The notes: generated from the sequence alone by a model not told the origin. DNA of 64,000 nt from Glandiceps talaboti (GCF_964340395.1 NC_135557.1:434001-498000); one strand, 5' to 3'. Numbered from the stretch's first letter, positions 33,348-45,275 are shown. Translations and numbers: made by a program.

Positions 33348-34388
33348 ATAAATCTTTACCAGACTTTGACGACATGCAGTGAAAAGGGATCCTTACAAAA
33401 CCATCATACATATGTTTCACTGCTTAGATAAATGACACTGTGGCATTTTGGAATTTGTTAAAACCGCATTTCGACTTGCATACTTTGGGATTTTTAAATA
33501 CTAATAATATAAATAAATATTACACCACCTTGGTCGTTCTATATCAGAACTAATACGTGTCTATAAAATTATCATTCACACTCGTTCTTGTTTTATACAC
33601 TTTTTATAGGATATATACAGCTTTCACATATATAATTATATTATCTATCTCGTGACATGTCATAATTTCAGTCACTGCTCGCCCTTGTCCGTTTCGTAGA
33701 GATAAGGCCCCTTATGTCATGGATGTGTTCCTTGGTTGATCGAAAAAAATAGTGTGAATTATCGGATTGACATGTGTATGGCGAAGTGGTTCACTGACAG
33801 TAAACTTAAGTCAGGAAATTATCAATCAAATAATCGGAATATTATGAAACTATGACCAAGTTCGTGTCTATAAAATGAATGGCGCTAGAAAATGTATGTA
33901 TCATGGATTAAGTTCGTTGACATACGTAGCATTACTTCTTACCACATCCAGCAACGCAGTGCCATTTTAGCTCTCATCCTCCGAAATCGATGCTACTTTT
34001 AATGGATGTTTGGTACCCCTAAACAAAAATATTTCTCTAAAAATGGAGGAATTGAGAAAAGAAAGAATGTTGCATTAAAATGAATTAAAGTGTCAGCAAA
34101 GAACGATTTTACTCACTACATACTGGCTTTATATTCATAGCACTAAATACTACTAAATACTGATTTGAAATTGACTGTGTGCTTTTTATCATGTATATAA
34201 ACAAGCATCAACATTCAATCGAAATATGCAAGGCACAACACAAAGATGACCCCTTGAGTAGTTGACAGCTAAAATCACTGTAAGAAGTTCGACATATATA
34301 ACTATGTTTATTTCAGTGATGTTTACATGTTTAACTTATTACCACTATAATACTAAAATGGTGGATGATGCTGAAAAGAAGAATTGGT
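33348..34388. other. Transposon interior, no gene seen
   Basis: Unique AT-rich sequence between the fold-back element and the stop codon of the second transposon gene. Part is likely that gene's 3'UTR. Confidence 0.45.
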
Positions 34389-35940
34389 TTAATAGTCTTC
34401 TCTTTCATTGAGATGCCCAAGTAAGTCCTCGAACAAGTCTAGAGTTCTTGGGATCCTTTCGTTCATCAAAGTAATATACTCTAGATGCCTTTCATAAACG
34501 TCCCTTATGATTCCATGCAATGGTCGTCTTCCTCTTTGCACCCTTGGTAGAGGAATATCCCTCGCTTGAGGCTGTACAGGAGGAACCCTATTATCATCCA
34601 CTTCTATGTCAGCTGCTTGTGCACGAAATCTTGCAAATATGGCATCCCTTGCAGCATCTGGGGCACGATTAGTTGCTGGCATTCGAACACGAACTGCATC
34701 ATTAGCACCATCTCCTGCAGTAGCATGGTTCTGAGCTGTTGGTGGGGCATGACGTGTAGTATCTCCTGCAGCCGCAAGTGGGGGGTGAGGGTTTGCATTA
34801 ACATCATCTCCAGCCCCTGCAGCAGCCTGAGTATGAGCTCTAGATGGTGCCCGACGTATAGCTTCTCCTGCGGCAACAAGTGGTGGACGACGTGTTGCAT
34901 TAGCATCATCTCCAGCCCCTGCAGCAGCCTGGTTATGAGCTCTAGATGGGGCCCGACGTATAGCTTCTCCTGCTGCAACAAGTGATGGACGACGTGTTGC
35001 ATTAGCATCATCTCCAGTCCCTGCAGCAGCCTGGTTATGAGCTCTAGATGGGGCCCGACGTATAGCTTCTCCTGCTGCAACAAGTGGTGGACGACGTGTT
35101 GCATTAGCATCATCTCCAGCCCCTGCAGCAGCCTGGTTATGAGCTCTAGATGGGGCCCGACGTATAGCTTCTCCTGCTGCAACAAGTGGTGGACGACGTG
35201 TTGCATTAGCATCATCTCCAGCCCCTGCAGCAGCCTGGTTATGAGCTCTAGATGGGGCCCGATGTATAGCTTCTCCTGCAGCAACAAGTGGGGGACGACG
35301 TGTTGCATCATCTCCAGCCCATGTAGCAGCATGGTTATGAGCTCTAGATGGGGCCCGACGTATAGCAGCAGCAAGTGGGGGGTTAGGTGTTGCATTAGCA
35401 TCATCTCCAGCATCCCCAACAGCAACATTGTAGCCAGATGTAGGTGTAGCATGATGTGCAGCACCTCCTAAGGTAGTATAGCCATGACCAGTAGTTGGGG
35501 CACCATGTGTCACACATAGGACATCTTCTATAGTAGCATGGTCATGAGCTGGTCTAATTGCTATTGATGAACGGTCTGCAGCAGCTTCATCACCAGCGTT
35601 TGCGTGGTCACGAATTGTGGCATGAGTATGGTTTGGGCCGCCTGAAGCAGCAGCCTCATTAATAATTCGCTTACGAGTAGAAACAAGGCCACCGGCTATG
35701 TTTGTGGTCAGACTGAAAACAGGCGAGCTAGGGGTAGCAACACTCTTCTCTTGTGGTGGACTGTGGGTGTCTTCATCCTGTTCTGTTAAAAGTCCAACTT
35801 GCCCAGGACTAGTACCAAGCGTTTCCCACCATCTGTCGTTTACTAAAATGTTTCTTGCATGCTGTCCACGTTGTTGTGGAGGAAGGTCTGGTGCATAACG
35901 CATCTCCCAAAGCCTCACTTCCTCTCGTCTTCCAATCTCG
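34389..35940 (-). CDS. Second transposon gene, exon 2 (34-residue repeat protein)
   Basis: Minus-strand exon of about 517 codons. The acceptor TTTTCACAG lies just upstream of 35940 and the stop is at 34389. It begins EIGRREEVRLWEMRYAPDLP and NDRWWETLGTSPGQV, then a low-complexity Ala/His/Asp middle holding five to six 34-residue repeats (102 bp each, GEAIRRAPSRAHN core), and ends with a charged helical tail (RDVYERHLEYITLMNE). Phase matches exon 1 at 37131-37414. In Harbinger elements the partner of the transposase is a DNA-binding protein; that role is inferred from position and the exon 1 domain. Confidence 0.7.
34800..35390 (-). repeat. 102-bp in-frame coding repeat
   Basis: GGTTATGAGCTCTAGATG recurs at 34931, 35033, 35135 and 35237, with variants further on, in exact 102-bp (34-codon) steps. 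The period keeps the reading frame, unlike the frame-breaking arrays elsewhere in the window. All three minus frames and some plus frames are open here because of the composition. Confidence 0.93.
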
Positions 35941-36039
35941 CTGTGAAAATGGATTTGAAATATACATATGGATTGGTGGCCTGAGTTATTATGAAGTGTA
36001 TGTATGCATGTCAAAACTGTACTACCTTAAACTGTAGTA

Positions 36040-37130
36040 TCGTTTTACGATCGGACTACCACACTGAAAAGTGCTAAATACCAATGATTTATGTTATACT
36101 GAATGGTCGGTCGAAGCCAGTATTTTGAAGTCAATAGCATATGAAGCGCGTGCACGTGTGCCCCACTGAAATACAGCTTTCAAAGCTTATTGCAGACAAA
36201 ATGTCAAATGTCATATTAATATTTTGAGAACGAAAGCTTCAAAATGTACATTTTGTATGTATATCGATAAAAACAAAGTGAATGTGTACTTTAATGTTTG
36301 GAGACACTACAAATATATGATAGTGAGAGGAAATTGAATTATTAGTAAAATCAACCTAACAGATTTTCCTTTTGTCTACTTTTTCTTGTATATATATCAA
36401 TATATATACCAAAATGTTTTCATGTAAGGACACGAGCAAACTTTACGACGGGGGGGGGGGGGGGGGGGGCAGGAATAAGGATTTCAAAAAGATCGAGAAT
36501 AATATCGATTTGATTTTTAAAAAGATCGAGAATAATATCGATTTGATTTTAGACGTTGTAATATCTCCTACGTGCTTTTAACAGAATTTGTTTTCTCTGT
36601 GGTAGGTGGCCAAGAGATGCGAATAGCATCGCTGGTTTTGTATATGTATCTCTATTAATGGGCTAGAGCGCAATATGAAATTAATCATTGTGAAGTCTAC
36701 ATTTTGTAGCATACAAACGAAGTATATAACGACGTAATATAATTATCATCTATCCTATCAGGACTAAATGTTGATTTTAAATAGCAACAGGTTACGTCGT
36801 TATCAACTTCATACCTGCATGATTGTGAACATTCATATACATAATTCATTGCTACTGTTAAGTCTATGAAGCATTACAGTCTAGAACAACTTAATTACAA
36901 TTTAATTGTACATTGCCAATGTGTGGGAGGAAGGTGGGGATACTTTACTGGAGTCATCAGTTAAAATATCTGAGTAGCATCATGGTGGCCACGAAAATGC
37001 TAAACTTAATTTGGCATTGACAATTTTAATAGTACTTGATTCGGGGTCTGTTGAAATTGTTCTGATCACAATATTCCAAGTCCACCCCTGTCATAAATGT
37101 TGGTCGTTTCCTATTTGTGCAAACAATTAC
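36040..37130. other. Intron of the second transposon gene
   Basis: Lies between exon 2 (35940) and exon 1 (37131), with the AG acceptor and GT donor read on the minus strand. It contains a ~20-base poly-G tract near 36451 and a 33-bp direct duplication (AAAGATCGAGAATAATATCG at about 36487 and 36520). No other gene is seen. Confidence 0.6.
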
Positions 37131-37414
37131 CTGTTCTGATGACGTTGGACGACATCCCTTATTCTGCGCCTCACTACAGAAGCAGGACGAATGATGTAAA
37201 TGTCTTGCACATCTCGGGAAAGAATGTGCAAATTTGCGCGGACATGATCTACTATCAGTTGGTAATTGTTAGCATACTGACCCATAGCTTCCAAAATCAA
37301 CTGACGTTCTGTAGGTGTCACTGGAACCCGGATAACACGTCCGCGCCCGGCCATTTTTTCACGACAATTCCCTGGAGCACGTGTTCGAATTACTTTGATA
37401 ACTAATTCTAACAT
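37131..37414 (-). CDS. Second transposon gene, exon 1 (SANT/Myb-like DNA-binding candidate)
   Basis: Starts at ATG 37414, or at an internal ATG before AGRGRVIRV, and ends at a donor (AACAG|GTAATT) in phase 2. The text TPTERQLILEAMGQYANNYQ and RPASVVRRRIRDVVQR suggests a three-helix SANT/Myb-like domain, as in the accessory proteins of PIF/Harbinger elements. The usual tryptophans are missing, so the domain call is tentative. Splicing to 35940 keeps the frame. Confidence 0.6.
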
Positions 37415-37802
37415 ATGTTTACATGAATTTCATATTTAAAAGGAATTAGAATGAAAGTGAACAGATGGTTCAAATCATGAAAAATCAATGCGTTCTCGTC
37501 TCAATCTTGCAAGCCTATCAACCAATCGCCATCTTCTTTTAATTCATTAACACCTGCAAACAGGTGTACAAGAAAGGTATTGACAAATCTGTAAACTTTT
37601 GATAATGAAATGCAAGTTACTTGACAAAGGAAACATTCTCTTTCGCCCACTCGGGCTGAAGACGTTAAATATTGTCAATAGATTAATGAGGTTTCAGTTG
37701 ATTTATACGTGGCATCTATTCATGCTTACGTCGTATTTGCATATCAATAGTTTCTTCGTCTGCATATATCGTTCGTCTACGCTTAGGTGAAAACCCACTA
37801 AT

Positions 37803-38213
37803 AAAGCGATACTCATTACTAGTGGGATTTTTTCAGGAACTGCCACATTAGCTATAGTTCCTGCAATACCAGTTTTTGTCAGTGCATTAGCTGCAGTTCC
37901 AATAATCATTACAGTTGTCAATCAAAATTTAAAGCTAGCAGACAAAGTATCACATTTGAAATTACAATATCAAAATTTCAAGGAATTATTAACATACACG
38001 CAGGCAAATGTATACACTGAAACATCACAAGAATTTATTCAAGAAGTATTCATGAAGTCTCTTGAAATGCAGAAAGCTGCCAATTACACTCCCCCTTTGG
38101 AGCGTTACTTGAAGTATTACAAACTGAATGGTTATTCAGATATGGAATCAGAAATGAAATCAGAGATGAAATTAGAAACGGAATCAGAGATGAAATTAGA
38201 AACGGAAATATAG
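37803..38213 (+). pseudogene. 3' part of the split Polinton membrane protein gene
   Basis: Continues the frame begun at 26356. It first encodes a long hydrophobic segment (LAIVPAIPVFVSALAAVP) flanked by a second one, i.e. one or two membrane spans. A helical stretch follows (LKLADKVSHLKLQYQNFKEL) and then an acidic tail with repeats of MKLETESE. The layout is helix, two close membrane segments, then long helix, with no enzyme motif. Function unknown; next to the integrase gene. Confidence 0.65.
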
Positions 38214-38248
38214 TAACTTTATATATTATAATTTACCGTCTTACTAAT

Positions 38249-39309
38249 ATGGATCAGTATCTGCGAGACTTGTATTACAATTCTGATTTAGCATACAGCG
38301 GCATCACAAAATTGTGGCGTAAAATCAAAGAAGACCAGAAAAACATAAAATATAAGGAATTAAAACAATGGCTGGAACAAAAGAGAAGTTTACACTATGG
38401 ACAAACCAGCAATTAAAAAGTTTCCTTACCGCAAAGTAATTGTTTATGGAATTGATGATCAGTGGCAAGCTGACATTGTGGAGATGAATAACGACCATGG
38501 GTATCGTTACATCCTGACTGTTATCGATGTGTTATCGAAATATGCCTGGGCGATACCGCTCAAATCAAAACGTGGTATTGAAATGGCCGACTCCTTTGTG
38601 TTAATTTTCAAAGACCGTGAACCGAATAAAATTCAATTTGATGAAGGTAGTGAATTTTACAATAAGCATGTTAAAGAGCTTTTTGAAAATCATGAAATCG
38701 AGTGGTTTAGTACACGATCCGATAAAAAAAGCATCGGTTGTTGAGCGTTTTAACAGGACACTTAAATCACACATGTATAAATATTTTACTGATAAACAAA
38801 CTAGAAAATGGGTCGACGTATTAGATCGTTTAGTGGATGGTTATAACAATACTTATCATAATTCAATCCACATGACTCCGAAGGAAGCATCATTACCAAA
38901 GAATGAAAATATTGTTTGGTATAATTTGTACGGTGTTTATCTCACTGTTGAATATGGAACTCCGAAGTTTAAAATTGGTGATACCGTGAGAATTTCCAAA
39001 TACAAGAACGTGTTTGCTAAAGGATATCTACCAAACTACACACGTGAACTTTTCAAAATCAAACAAATTATCTTTGGTCCCGTTATTGTTTACACTCTGG
39101 AAGGTTTATCGGGTGAATACACTGAAGGCACGTTTTATGAGCAAGAATTATCACTTGATATAACTAAAGAATCGAAGGAATATAAGGTTGAAAAAATATT
39201 ACCTAAGAAAAAAATCAAAGGTCATGAATACGCATTGGTAAAATGGTTAGGATATGACGATAAATTCAATTCTTGGGAACCAATTGAAAATATTCAAAAA
39301 ATAATATAA
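38249..39309 (+). pseudogene. RVE-type integrase with chromodomain (Polinton), frameshifted
   Basis: The enzyme would insert element DNA into the host genome. Start ATG is at 38249. The N-terminal part reads YNSDLAYSGITKLWRKIKED. The core catalytic triad fits WQADIVEM (D), IQFDEGSEF (D) and VVERFNRTLKSH (E). The C-terminus has GYLPNYTRELFKIK and then a chromodomain-like end: YALVKWLGYDDKFNSWEP. Frameshifts occur near 38400 and at a seven-A run near 38725, so no full protein is encoded. Confidence 0.92.
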
Positions 39310-39330
39310 TATAATTGGTATAGGATAAAC

Positions 39331-39690
39331 ATGTTTAATAAAGAACATAATATAACCAAATTTTTAGATAAGTTCAAGGACGTCCTTGGTTTTAACATAG
39401 AGCTGGAATATGACAACCTCAGCAGGAAAAAGATGCATGTATTAATTGTAAATACAGGGGCAAAATTGAAAGATACATCTCTTTACCAACTTATTTTATC
39501 CTTTTGTAAAGAAGTCGAAAAAAAGATTTTTTAAAAACGTATTGAATTCTTAGCATTATTTCCAGAGCCAGAGGACAATCAAGAGGCTAGATTTTTGAAT
39601 GAATACTGGGTTCTTAAATTAATACAAGATACTAGGAACAGACGTATATTTCAAGATAGATGTGGAAATTTATTAGTATGTTTTGTATAA
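39331..39690 (+). pseudogene. Small unassigned Polinton gene with premature stop
   Basis: About 119 codons from ATG 39331, with an in-frame TAA at 39532-39534 and reading on to 39690. Text: KFKDVLGFNIELEYDN, LILSFCKEVEKK, and after the stop EPEDNQEARFLNEYW. Mixed alpha-helical composition, no known motif. It sits between integrase and a membrane-anchored gene. Confidence 0.5.
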
Positions 39691-39717
39691 ACCCTTTAAT
39701 ATAGCAAACCTGAAAAA

Positions 39718-41032
39718 ATGTGGAGATCAGGATTACCAGAGTCAACGAAGTCGACGAATTCTATGAAGACAAAGTAAAAAAACAACCTTCGGCTCTTTCA
39801 GCTGTGCCGGAACGACAGCCTCATTTTCCAAACCATTTACGTTAGCAAAGCAAAATGCTAACTATGCACTACATCAACCATTTAATAAACAGTTATCCGT
39901 GGATTTACGAGATACACTCATCAACATGGATGTTTATGTAAGTGAAACTGATCGATTCAATATAAAGCTGAGAGATATATTCAAAAACTACATATTAATT
40001 CATAGAAATGCAGTCAGTGCCAACAAGTGGTTGAAAGGACCAAATATGCATTACTGGGACCAACAGTTAAATTTTGGTGTTTGGTTAGCTACTACTGGAT
40101 GCGGTGTTAGTATTCACGATCATCTGTATAATGATGATGTCGATACATTTAGTAAAGCCGATAATTTAATCGATGTACCGACCTATCATAGAATATGTGA
40201 TGAATTCGGACTAGATTACAACACAGATTTCAGATTCACATATGACGAAGCAGGAAACAATGGTATAGGTATCGGATATGAGTGGTGGGGAGGTAAAGCA
40301 CATATAAAAGAAATCCAATATAAATTTCAAAGTACAATGGTTGATTTACCTGATGCTCCAGATGAGGCCCGCAGAAGTTATCATTGGCATAAATTTCAAA
40401 ATGCCGACTATAAACCATACAACTACTTTGTTTTAGAAAACAGTACAGGTTTTACACAAGCAGCTTTAGGACGATTGAATCGATCAATCGAAGCTTATGT
40501 ATATTGTATGTTAGGAAGTCAAGCAGACACGTGAGTAAGTATAGCAGACTCTGGCGGTGCCGGCCAAGAAACGAGACAAAAAATGATTTCATTACTCGAG
40601 GATGAGACGAGAGGCATTAATGAGGATAATAGTATACCTCGTTATCAAGGTGTAATCGATACAATGAGGGTAAAGTTAGATCTAGCCATTTCTCCTTCTT
40701 TATGGTTAATCCCGAGTAAAATGATTATAAATTTGAATACGAATGTGGCGGGTTATAACAATTTCTTACAACAGGCGACAGAAGATATGAAGTTCGGTTA
40801 CAACAACAACATAAATAATGACGTGAAAAAATCAGCATTAAAGGAAATGGAAGGTCACCCCGATCCAGTTCAACGACTCGACATTTCAGTTGACAGCTCA
40901 GTCAAAATAGTAGCAGAAGTTGAAGCAGTAGCAGAGGTAGCAACGAGTACACCAGAGCACGACATTGTTCAAGAATATTCAAAGATTGGAATAATAGTCA
41001 GCGCAATATTTTTAAGTTACATATTTATATAA
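39718..41032 (+). pseudogene. Unassigned Polinton protein with C-terminal membrane anchor
   Basis: About 430 codons. An early frameshift lies between ATG 39718 and 39899, and an in-frame TGA at 40532-40534; the same frame continues to 41032. The N-terminal domain is aromatic-rich (KWLKGPNMHYWDQQLNFG, GIGYEWWGGKAHIKE). The C-terminus has a membrane span (IGIIVSAIFLSYIFI) directly before the stop. Single anchor, large outside domain and location upstream of the capsid gene fit a virion surface or minor structural protein; this is inference only. Confidence 0.55.
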
Positions 41033-41133
41033 GATTTATTTAACTTTGCTGTAACTCGGCTGACTTTGATCCTGTTGATATTGATCGTTTTAAGGAAGAC
41101 ATAGATTATGAAGATCCTGGTGAAGACTTTGAA

Positions 41134-42296
41134 ATGACAGAGTATGAACAAGATTCGCTTTCGCTGGATTTGCTGGAACTAACGGAGCAAGAAACAGCAT
41201 TCACAGACCCGGCAGCTCCTGCAGTAGATAAACTGACTGAATTAAAAACTAAAGTATTGTTGGAAACTATTGACGCAGTTATCGAAAAAAGTGACGTGGA
41301 AGTTAATCGAAGTGAATTGGAGACAAATACATATACAAAGGATGGAGAGTTGTATAATAAAATAAAAAATCAACGAATTACAAGAAATGGTAAACTTTTA
41401 GCTAAAAGTACAATAAAAGGTAAAATTGGTACTGCAGCTGCACATAGGCTTTTCTTAGACACTTCGTATAAATCGAAAAATGTCGATAAACAAGAGCCTT
41501 TATTAAGTGTGGATGAAGTTGAAGCTATAGATCTCACACCACCAATGATTGGTCAATTAAGAGACTATCAGGCCTACCTCAGAAGTGATACTGTAGGTAA
41601 CAAAGATGAAATCGATAAAATCGAAAACAAAATTGAAGAATGGAATGAACTTAATCCTGAATATACAGTCATGCGTAAAGAACTTGATATGGCAGTCAAG
41701 AGTTTAGAAGAGTTGTATGATAGAAAAAGAAAATTGGAATACAGACAAAAAATCGAAGAATTATCGCAAGACGAAATAAAGGAATTAGGCAGAATTCAGA
41801 TTCATATCCTAAAATATAATAAAGATTCTAATACTTTGCGCAATAAGTTAGCCGAGACATCTGCTTTGAAAGAAGTACTCAAAGACCCAGAACTCACTAT
41901 TAAAGATAAGCTAACAATTCTTTTCAAACGCAATGTAGTTACTATCATTTCATTGGCAACGGTTCTCGGTTTGGTCAATAACTACTATAGCTGTTGCAGT
42001 AGGAGTACCCACCAAATCTAGTAGTGGTAGTGGTAGTGGTAGTGGTAGCGGTGGTGGTAGTAGTAGTAGTGGTGGGCCAGTCAAAGCAGTTATTAAACGT
42101 GTTGCGGATGCATTGAAATGGCTCGGTAATAAAGCAGCGAAGGCACTGCCAGGTATTTAGGTTCTATTGTATCGTTTGTTTTGAAAACAGCGGGACAAGT
42201 GGTAGGATTTATAGGTGAGCATGTCTGGTTGTTGGCAACTGCAATAGCGGTATACCTTTATGAACGAATTTTTAAACAGAGTTTTAAACGAAAATA
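41134..42296 (+). pseudogene. Unassigned Polinton coiled-coil and membrane protein, frameshifted
   Basis: The open frame starts upstream (41044) without ATG; the first ATG is 41134. Residues up to about 290 are strongly charged with coiled-coil character (KNEIDK-type Glu/Lys heptads near 41600-41880). A membrane span follows (VVTIISLATVLGLV), then a frameshift near 41980. Downstream is a Gly/Ser linker coded by (GGTAGT)n at 42020-42075, an amphipathic basic helix (AVIKRVADALKWLGNKAAKA), a stop or shift near 42157 and a second hydrophobic span before 42296. Combined coil, linker, amphipathic helix and spans suggest a membrane-active virion component, but I know no homologue. Confidence 0.5.
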
Positions 42297-42352
42297 AAAA
42301 AATATATATATTTTGTATATTATTATAGTATAGTATAGTATAGTATAAGAAA

Positions 42353-43621
42353 ATGCCTTACAATAAAGAACTTCAAGGTGATTACTCAAAATTAAATGCA
42401 CTTGGTAGTAAAGGAGCGCGAGCTCATCATGTTGTAACGTATAATCCAAATCATGCAAAACCGGGTGAGGTTTTATATATCAGGTGTCCAAAATTAGAGG
42501 ACACTGTTGTTTTAACGGATAAATTTAATCTCGTCTTTGATCTTAAACTAGAAGGTCATAATAAAAACTTCGTTGTTCAAAACCTGTCTGTCAATGTCAT
42601 CAGTAGACTAGTATTAAAATTTGAGGGGGAAATCTTAATGGATTTAATGGGCTACAACTTAGTACAAACGTATAAAGATCTGTATTCAGATAGAACAAAT
42701 AAAACACTGTATGGAATTCAGTCAGAAAATCTTAGAAAATTGAGAAGCGATAATATTGATGGAGTCGGTGGTGGGGATTTCTTAGGAGAGGCTGCACTTC
42801 ATAAGGCATACGGTAAAAAATATGCGATCCATCTTGCAAAATTACATCCTATAACAAATGGTCACGGAGCCGTATATCCTTCGAGCTTAGGTAGTCATAT
42901 CGAATGGGAGCTTACTCTTGCTCCTGTTAAACAAATCCTGGTGAGTGAAGACACAGATGGTTGGGATTATACTTTAGCAAACATTCAACTTGAATATGAT
43001 ACGATAAGAGACCCAAAGTTAGCTATGGAAATTAAGGGTTACTACAAAAGTGGTAAAAGTTTTCTATACGAACATATCCAACATTTCAGAACAATTAACT
43101 TCTCTGGTACAGATACCATTATTAACGAGAACATTAATATACCACGTAGAAGCTTGAAAGGGATTTTCGTATTATTCAGCAAACCACAGCTACAAAATGC
43201 GTTAGACTCCGAACTATTCTTTAATCCTAGTATTAATTCTTTTGCAATAACGATAGAAGGTATCGCAAATAAAGTGTATGCACAGGGATTATCTCCTAGA
43301 AAATTTTGGGAAGAAGCCAGACATTATTTCATGGCACCTGAGTTCTGTTGCTACGCTGGTAAAGCAATTGATAAACTAGAAAAAGTAACCGAGGCCACCT
43401 TTCTGTTTAATAAATACAGTTTGTTTATTGATTTAAGAAGTTTTAAGGATAATAGGTATCATGGTAGTGGTCTGAAAGTTATAAATACAAAAGATGGGGT
43501 TCAACTGGAAATTCAACGAGAAGCTACAGACCCGCAAGAAAGAATAACTGCAAATATTTTCATCATAAGTGATGCCAAGCTTAATATTGAAGGATCTAAA
43601 TTAAAATCTATTTTATATTAA
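42353..43621 (+). CDS. Polinton major capsid protein (double jelly-roll)
   Basis: Intact frame of 422 codons from ATG 42353, the largest undamaged Polinton gene here. It fits the family size and place just before the packaging ATPase. Features: an extended N-terminal arm with HHVVTYNPNHAKPGE, beta-rich segments throughout, the SSLGSHIEWELTLAPVK strand region, and a second half with ELFFNPSINSFAITIEG and a C-terminal FIISDAKLNIEGSK. The family forms hexon-like trimers of an icosahedral shell. Assignment rests on length, gene order and text resemblance to other Polinton capsid proteins. No stop or frameshift was seen. Confidence 0.8.
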   Translation: MPYNKELQGDYSKLNALGSKGARAHHVVTYNPNHAKPGEVLYIRCPKLEDTVVLTDKFNLVFDLKLEGHNKNFVVQNLSVNVISRLVLKFEGEILMDLMGYNLVQTYKDLYSDRTNKTLYGIQSENLRKLRSDNIDGVGGGDFLGEAALHKAYGKKYAIHLAKLHPITNGHGAVYPSSLGSHIEWELTLAPVKQILVSEDTDGWDYTLANIQLEYDTIRDPKLAMEIKGYYKSGKSFLYEHIQHFRTINFSGTDTIINENINIPRRSLKGIFVLFSKPQLQNALDSELFFNPSINSFAITIEGIANKVYAQGLSPRKFWEEARHYFMAPEFCCYAGKAIDKLEKVTEATFLFNKYSLFIDLRSFKDNRYHGSGLKVINTKDGVQLEIQREATDPQERITANIFIISDAKLNIEGSKLKSILY

Positions 43622-43627
43622 TATATT

Positions 43628-44218
43628 ATGATCTGGCTTGACCCTCCTTTCAATATGCTTATCAGTGCTCCGACATGTTCGGGTAAAACAGAGTTCATTA
43701 TGCAACTGTTACAAACGTATTACAAGAATGTCTTCGATTACATAATCATAATATGTCCGACGTTCATAAACAATAAAGCTTACGATAAAAAAATTATTTA
43801 CAAAGACCCGGATATTATTATAATGATTCCCAACATAGCAAAAATAAATGAAAGTATTGAACTCGCGTATGAGTGATATAAAAATACAAAAAGTCTAATC
43901 TTACTAGATGATTGCGCTTTCATGAAGGATGTCAAATCTTGTGTCAATATTGTAACAAAATTGGCATTTTCAGCTTGTCATGATAATATTAGCGTATGGG
44001 TACTTATGCAACAATTTAGTATCGCCAAGACATTTCGAGAAAATATTGGCATGCTTGTTCTTTATTACACACCGAGTAAAAATGATGTGAAAGAGATAAT
44101 TGAAAACTATGGGATGGAATTAAATAAAATAGAAATCAGTGAATTTATAAAACAATTAAAATATACTCCTTACAGCAAATTAGTGTTTCGAAAAAAAAAA
44201 GACCCGGATCTGGTATAA
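43628..44218 (+). pseudogene. Polinton genome-packaging ATPase, one premature stop
   Basis: FtsK/HerA-type ATPase that would pump DNA into capsids. ATG at 43628, 4 bp after the capsid gene's stop. Walker A: SAPTCSGKT near residue 14. Walker B: SLILLDD near residue 95. A sensor-like VLMQQFS follows. An in-frame TGA at 43874-43876 cuts the frame just before Walker B; reading continues in the same frame to 44218. About 196 residues in all, normal for the group. Confidence 0.88.
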
Positions 44219-44323
44219 TGTTAATCAATGATATTTTATGGCTGTTTATTGCATTAGTTTTCATCTACTTTTTTTTATAAAATAAAAAATAAAATAAAAT
44301 GTATTTTTATATTATATAGCAAA

Positions 44324-44959
44324 ATGGAACAGACGTTTACATATATTTTACAGCCAGTTGAATCAGTATCAACAACACCGGAATAGGTGTCTTCACAAGT
44401 GTCTCTAATAGTTAAGTACAGAGAAAGATTACTATGTATCATTGCTGCTGGACAATCAAAAGCTTTCTTGGGAAAAAATTTCACTCTCGAATATATTGAA
44501 AAAGCGAGCAATAAAGAAATTGAAAAGTATTATAAGATATATGAAAGCACTTACAGTTCTCTCGTAAGTGACAATATTGTAAATGTAGTTTTATTTGGGA
44601 TTAGTAACTTAGTAGGACTTGTGCTTCCAGTGCATGATGTGAATATATTAAGTGATGACCTGAAGAACAATTTTCTTGTTACGAATCAATTCAAACAACT
44701 TACTGGAAAGTTAGCATACAGTTATGGCCCTCTTTTAGCATTGACAAGTGGTGGTCTCACTATTTTAAATAACATTAACTTTTCAACACATACTTGTCCT
44801 AAGCAAAGTGACTTAAATGGCTTTAATGAAGTTAAAAAGAGTGACTTAAGACAACATGAACAAGTTCTTGATCAAGTTCTTGATCATGTTCTTGATCAAG
44901 ATCTTGAAAACAACTTGGAACTTGACTTAGTTGAAAAGAGTTTCAAAAAATTAAAATAA
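44324..44959 (+). pseudogene. Unassigned Polinton protein with premature stop
   Basis: Frame from ATG 44324 with in-frame TAG at 44384-44386, then open to 44959 (about 211 codons). The middle holds hydrophobic stretches (VVLFGISNLVGLVLPV, SYGPLLALTSGGLTIL). The C-terminus is acidic with short VLDQ repeats (HEQVLDQVLDHVLDQ). The last ~55 codons are duplicated about 289 bp downstream. Not recognised. Confidence 0.5.
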
Positions 44960-45275
44960 AAACATTAAAAATATTTTGTATTATACATAACAGTGTAAAA
45001 AATGAGTGATACAGAACAGACTCAAACAGACGGTATCTTCTTGATTTATTTCGGTATCTTCTTGATTTATTTCAGCATCGAGTACTTGTCTTAAGCAAAG
45101 TAACTTAAATGACTTTAATAAAGTTGAAAAGAGTGACTTAAGACAACATGAACAAGAACTTGTTCAAGATCTTGAAAACAACTTGGAACTTGACTTAGTT
45201 GAAAAGAGTTTCAAAAATTAAAGTAAAAATATAATATATATAACAGTGATACAGAACAGACTCAGACAGAAACTG
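44786..45275 (+). repeat. 289-bp tandem duplication across a gene boundary
   Basis: TACTTGTC(C/T)TAAGCAAAG to the end of the preceding gene, plus the next gene's start (AGTGATACAGAACAGACTCA), occurs at 44786-45035 and again at 45075-45275. Between the copies GGTATCTTCTTGATTTATTT is present twice. The first copy keeps the ATG of the next gene; the second, joined to the gene body, has lost it (AACAGTGATACAG). Confidence 0.85.

Noticed and set aside
34566-35471. Cys/Ser-rich plus-strand and Met/Leu-rich minus-strand frames
   Set aside because: Shadows of the 102-bp coding repeat of the transposon's second gene.
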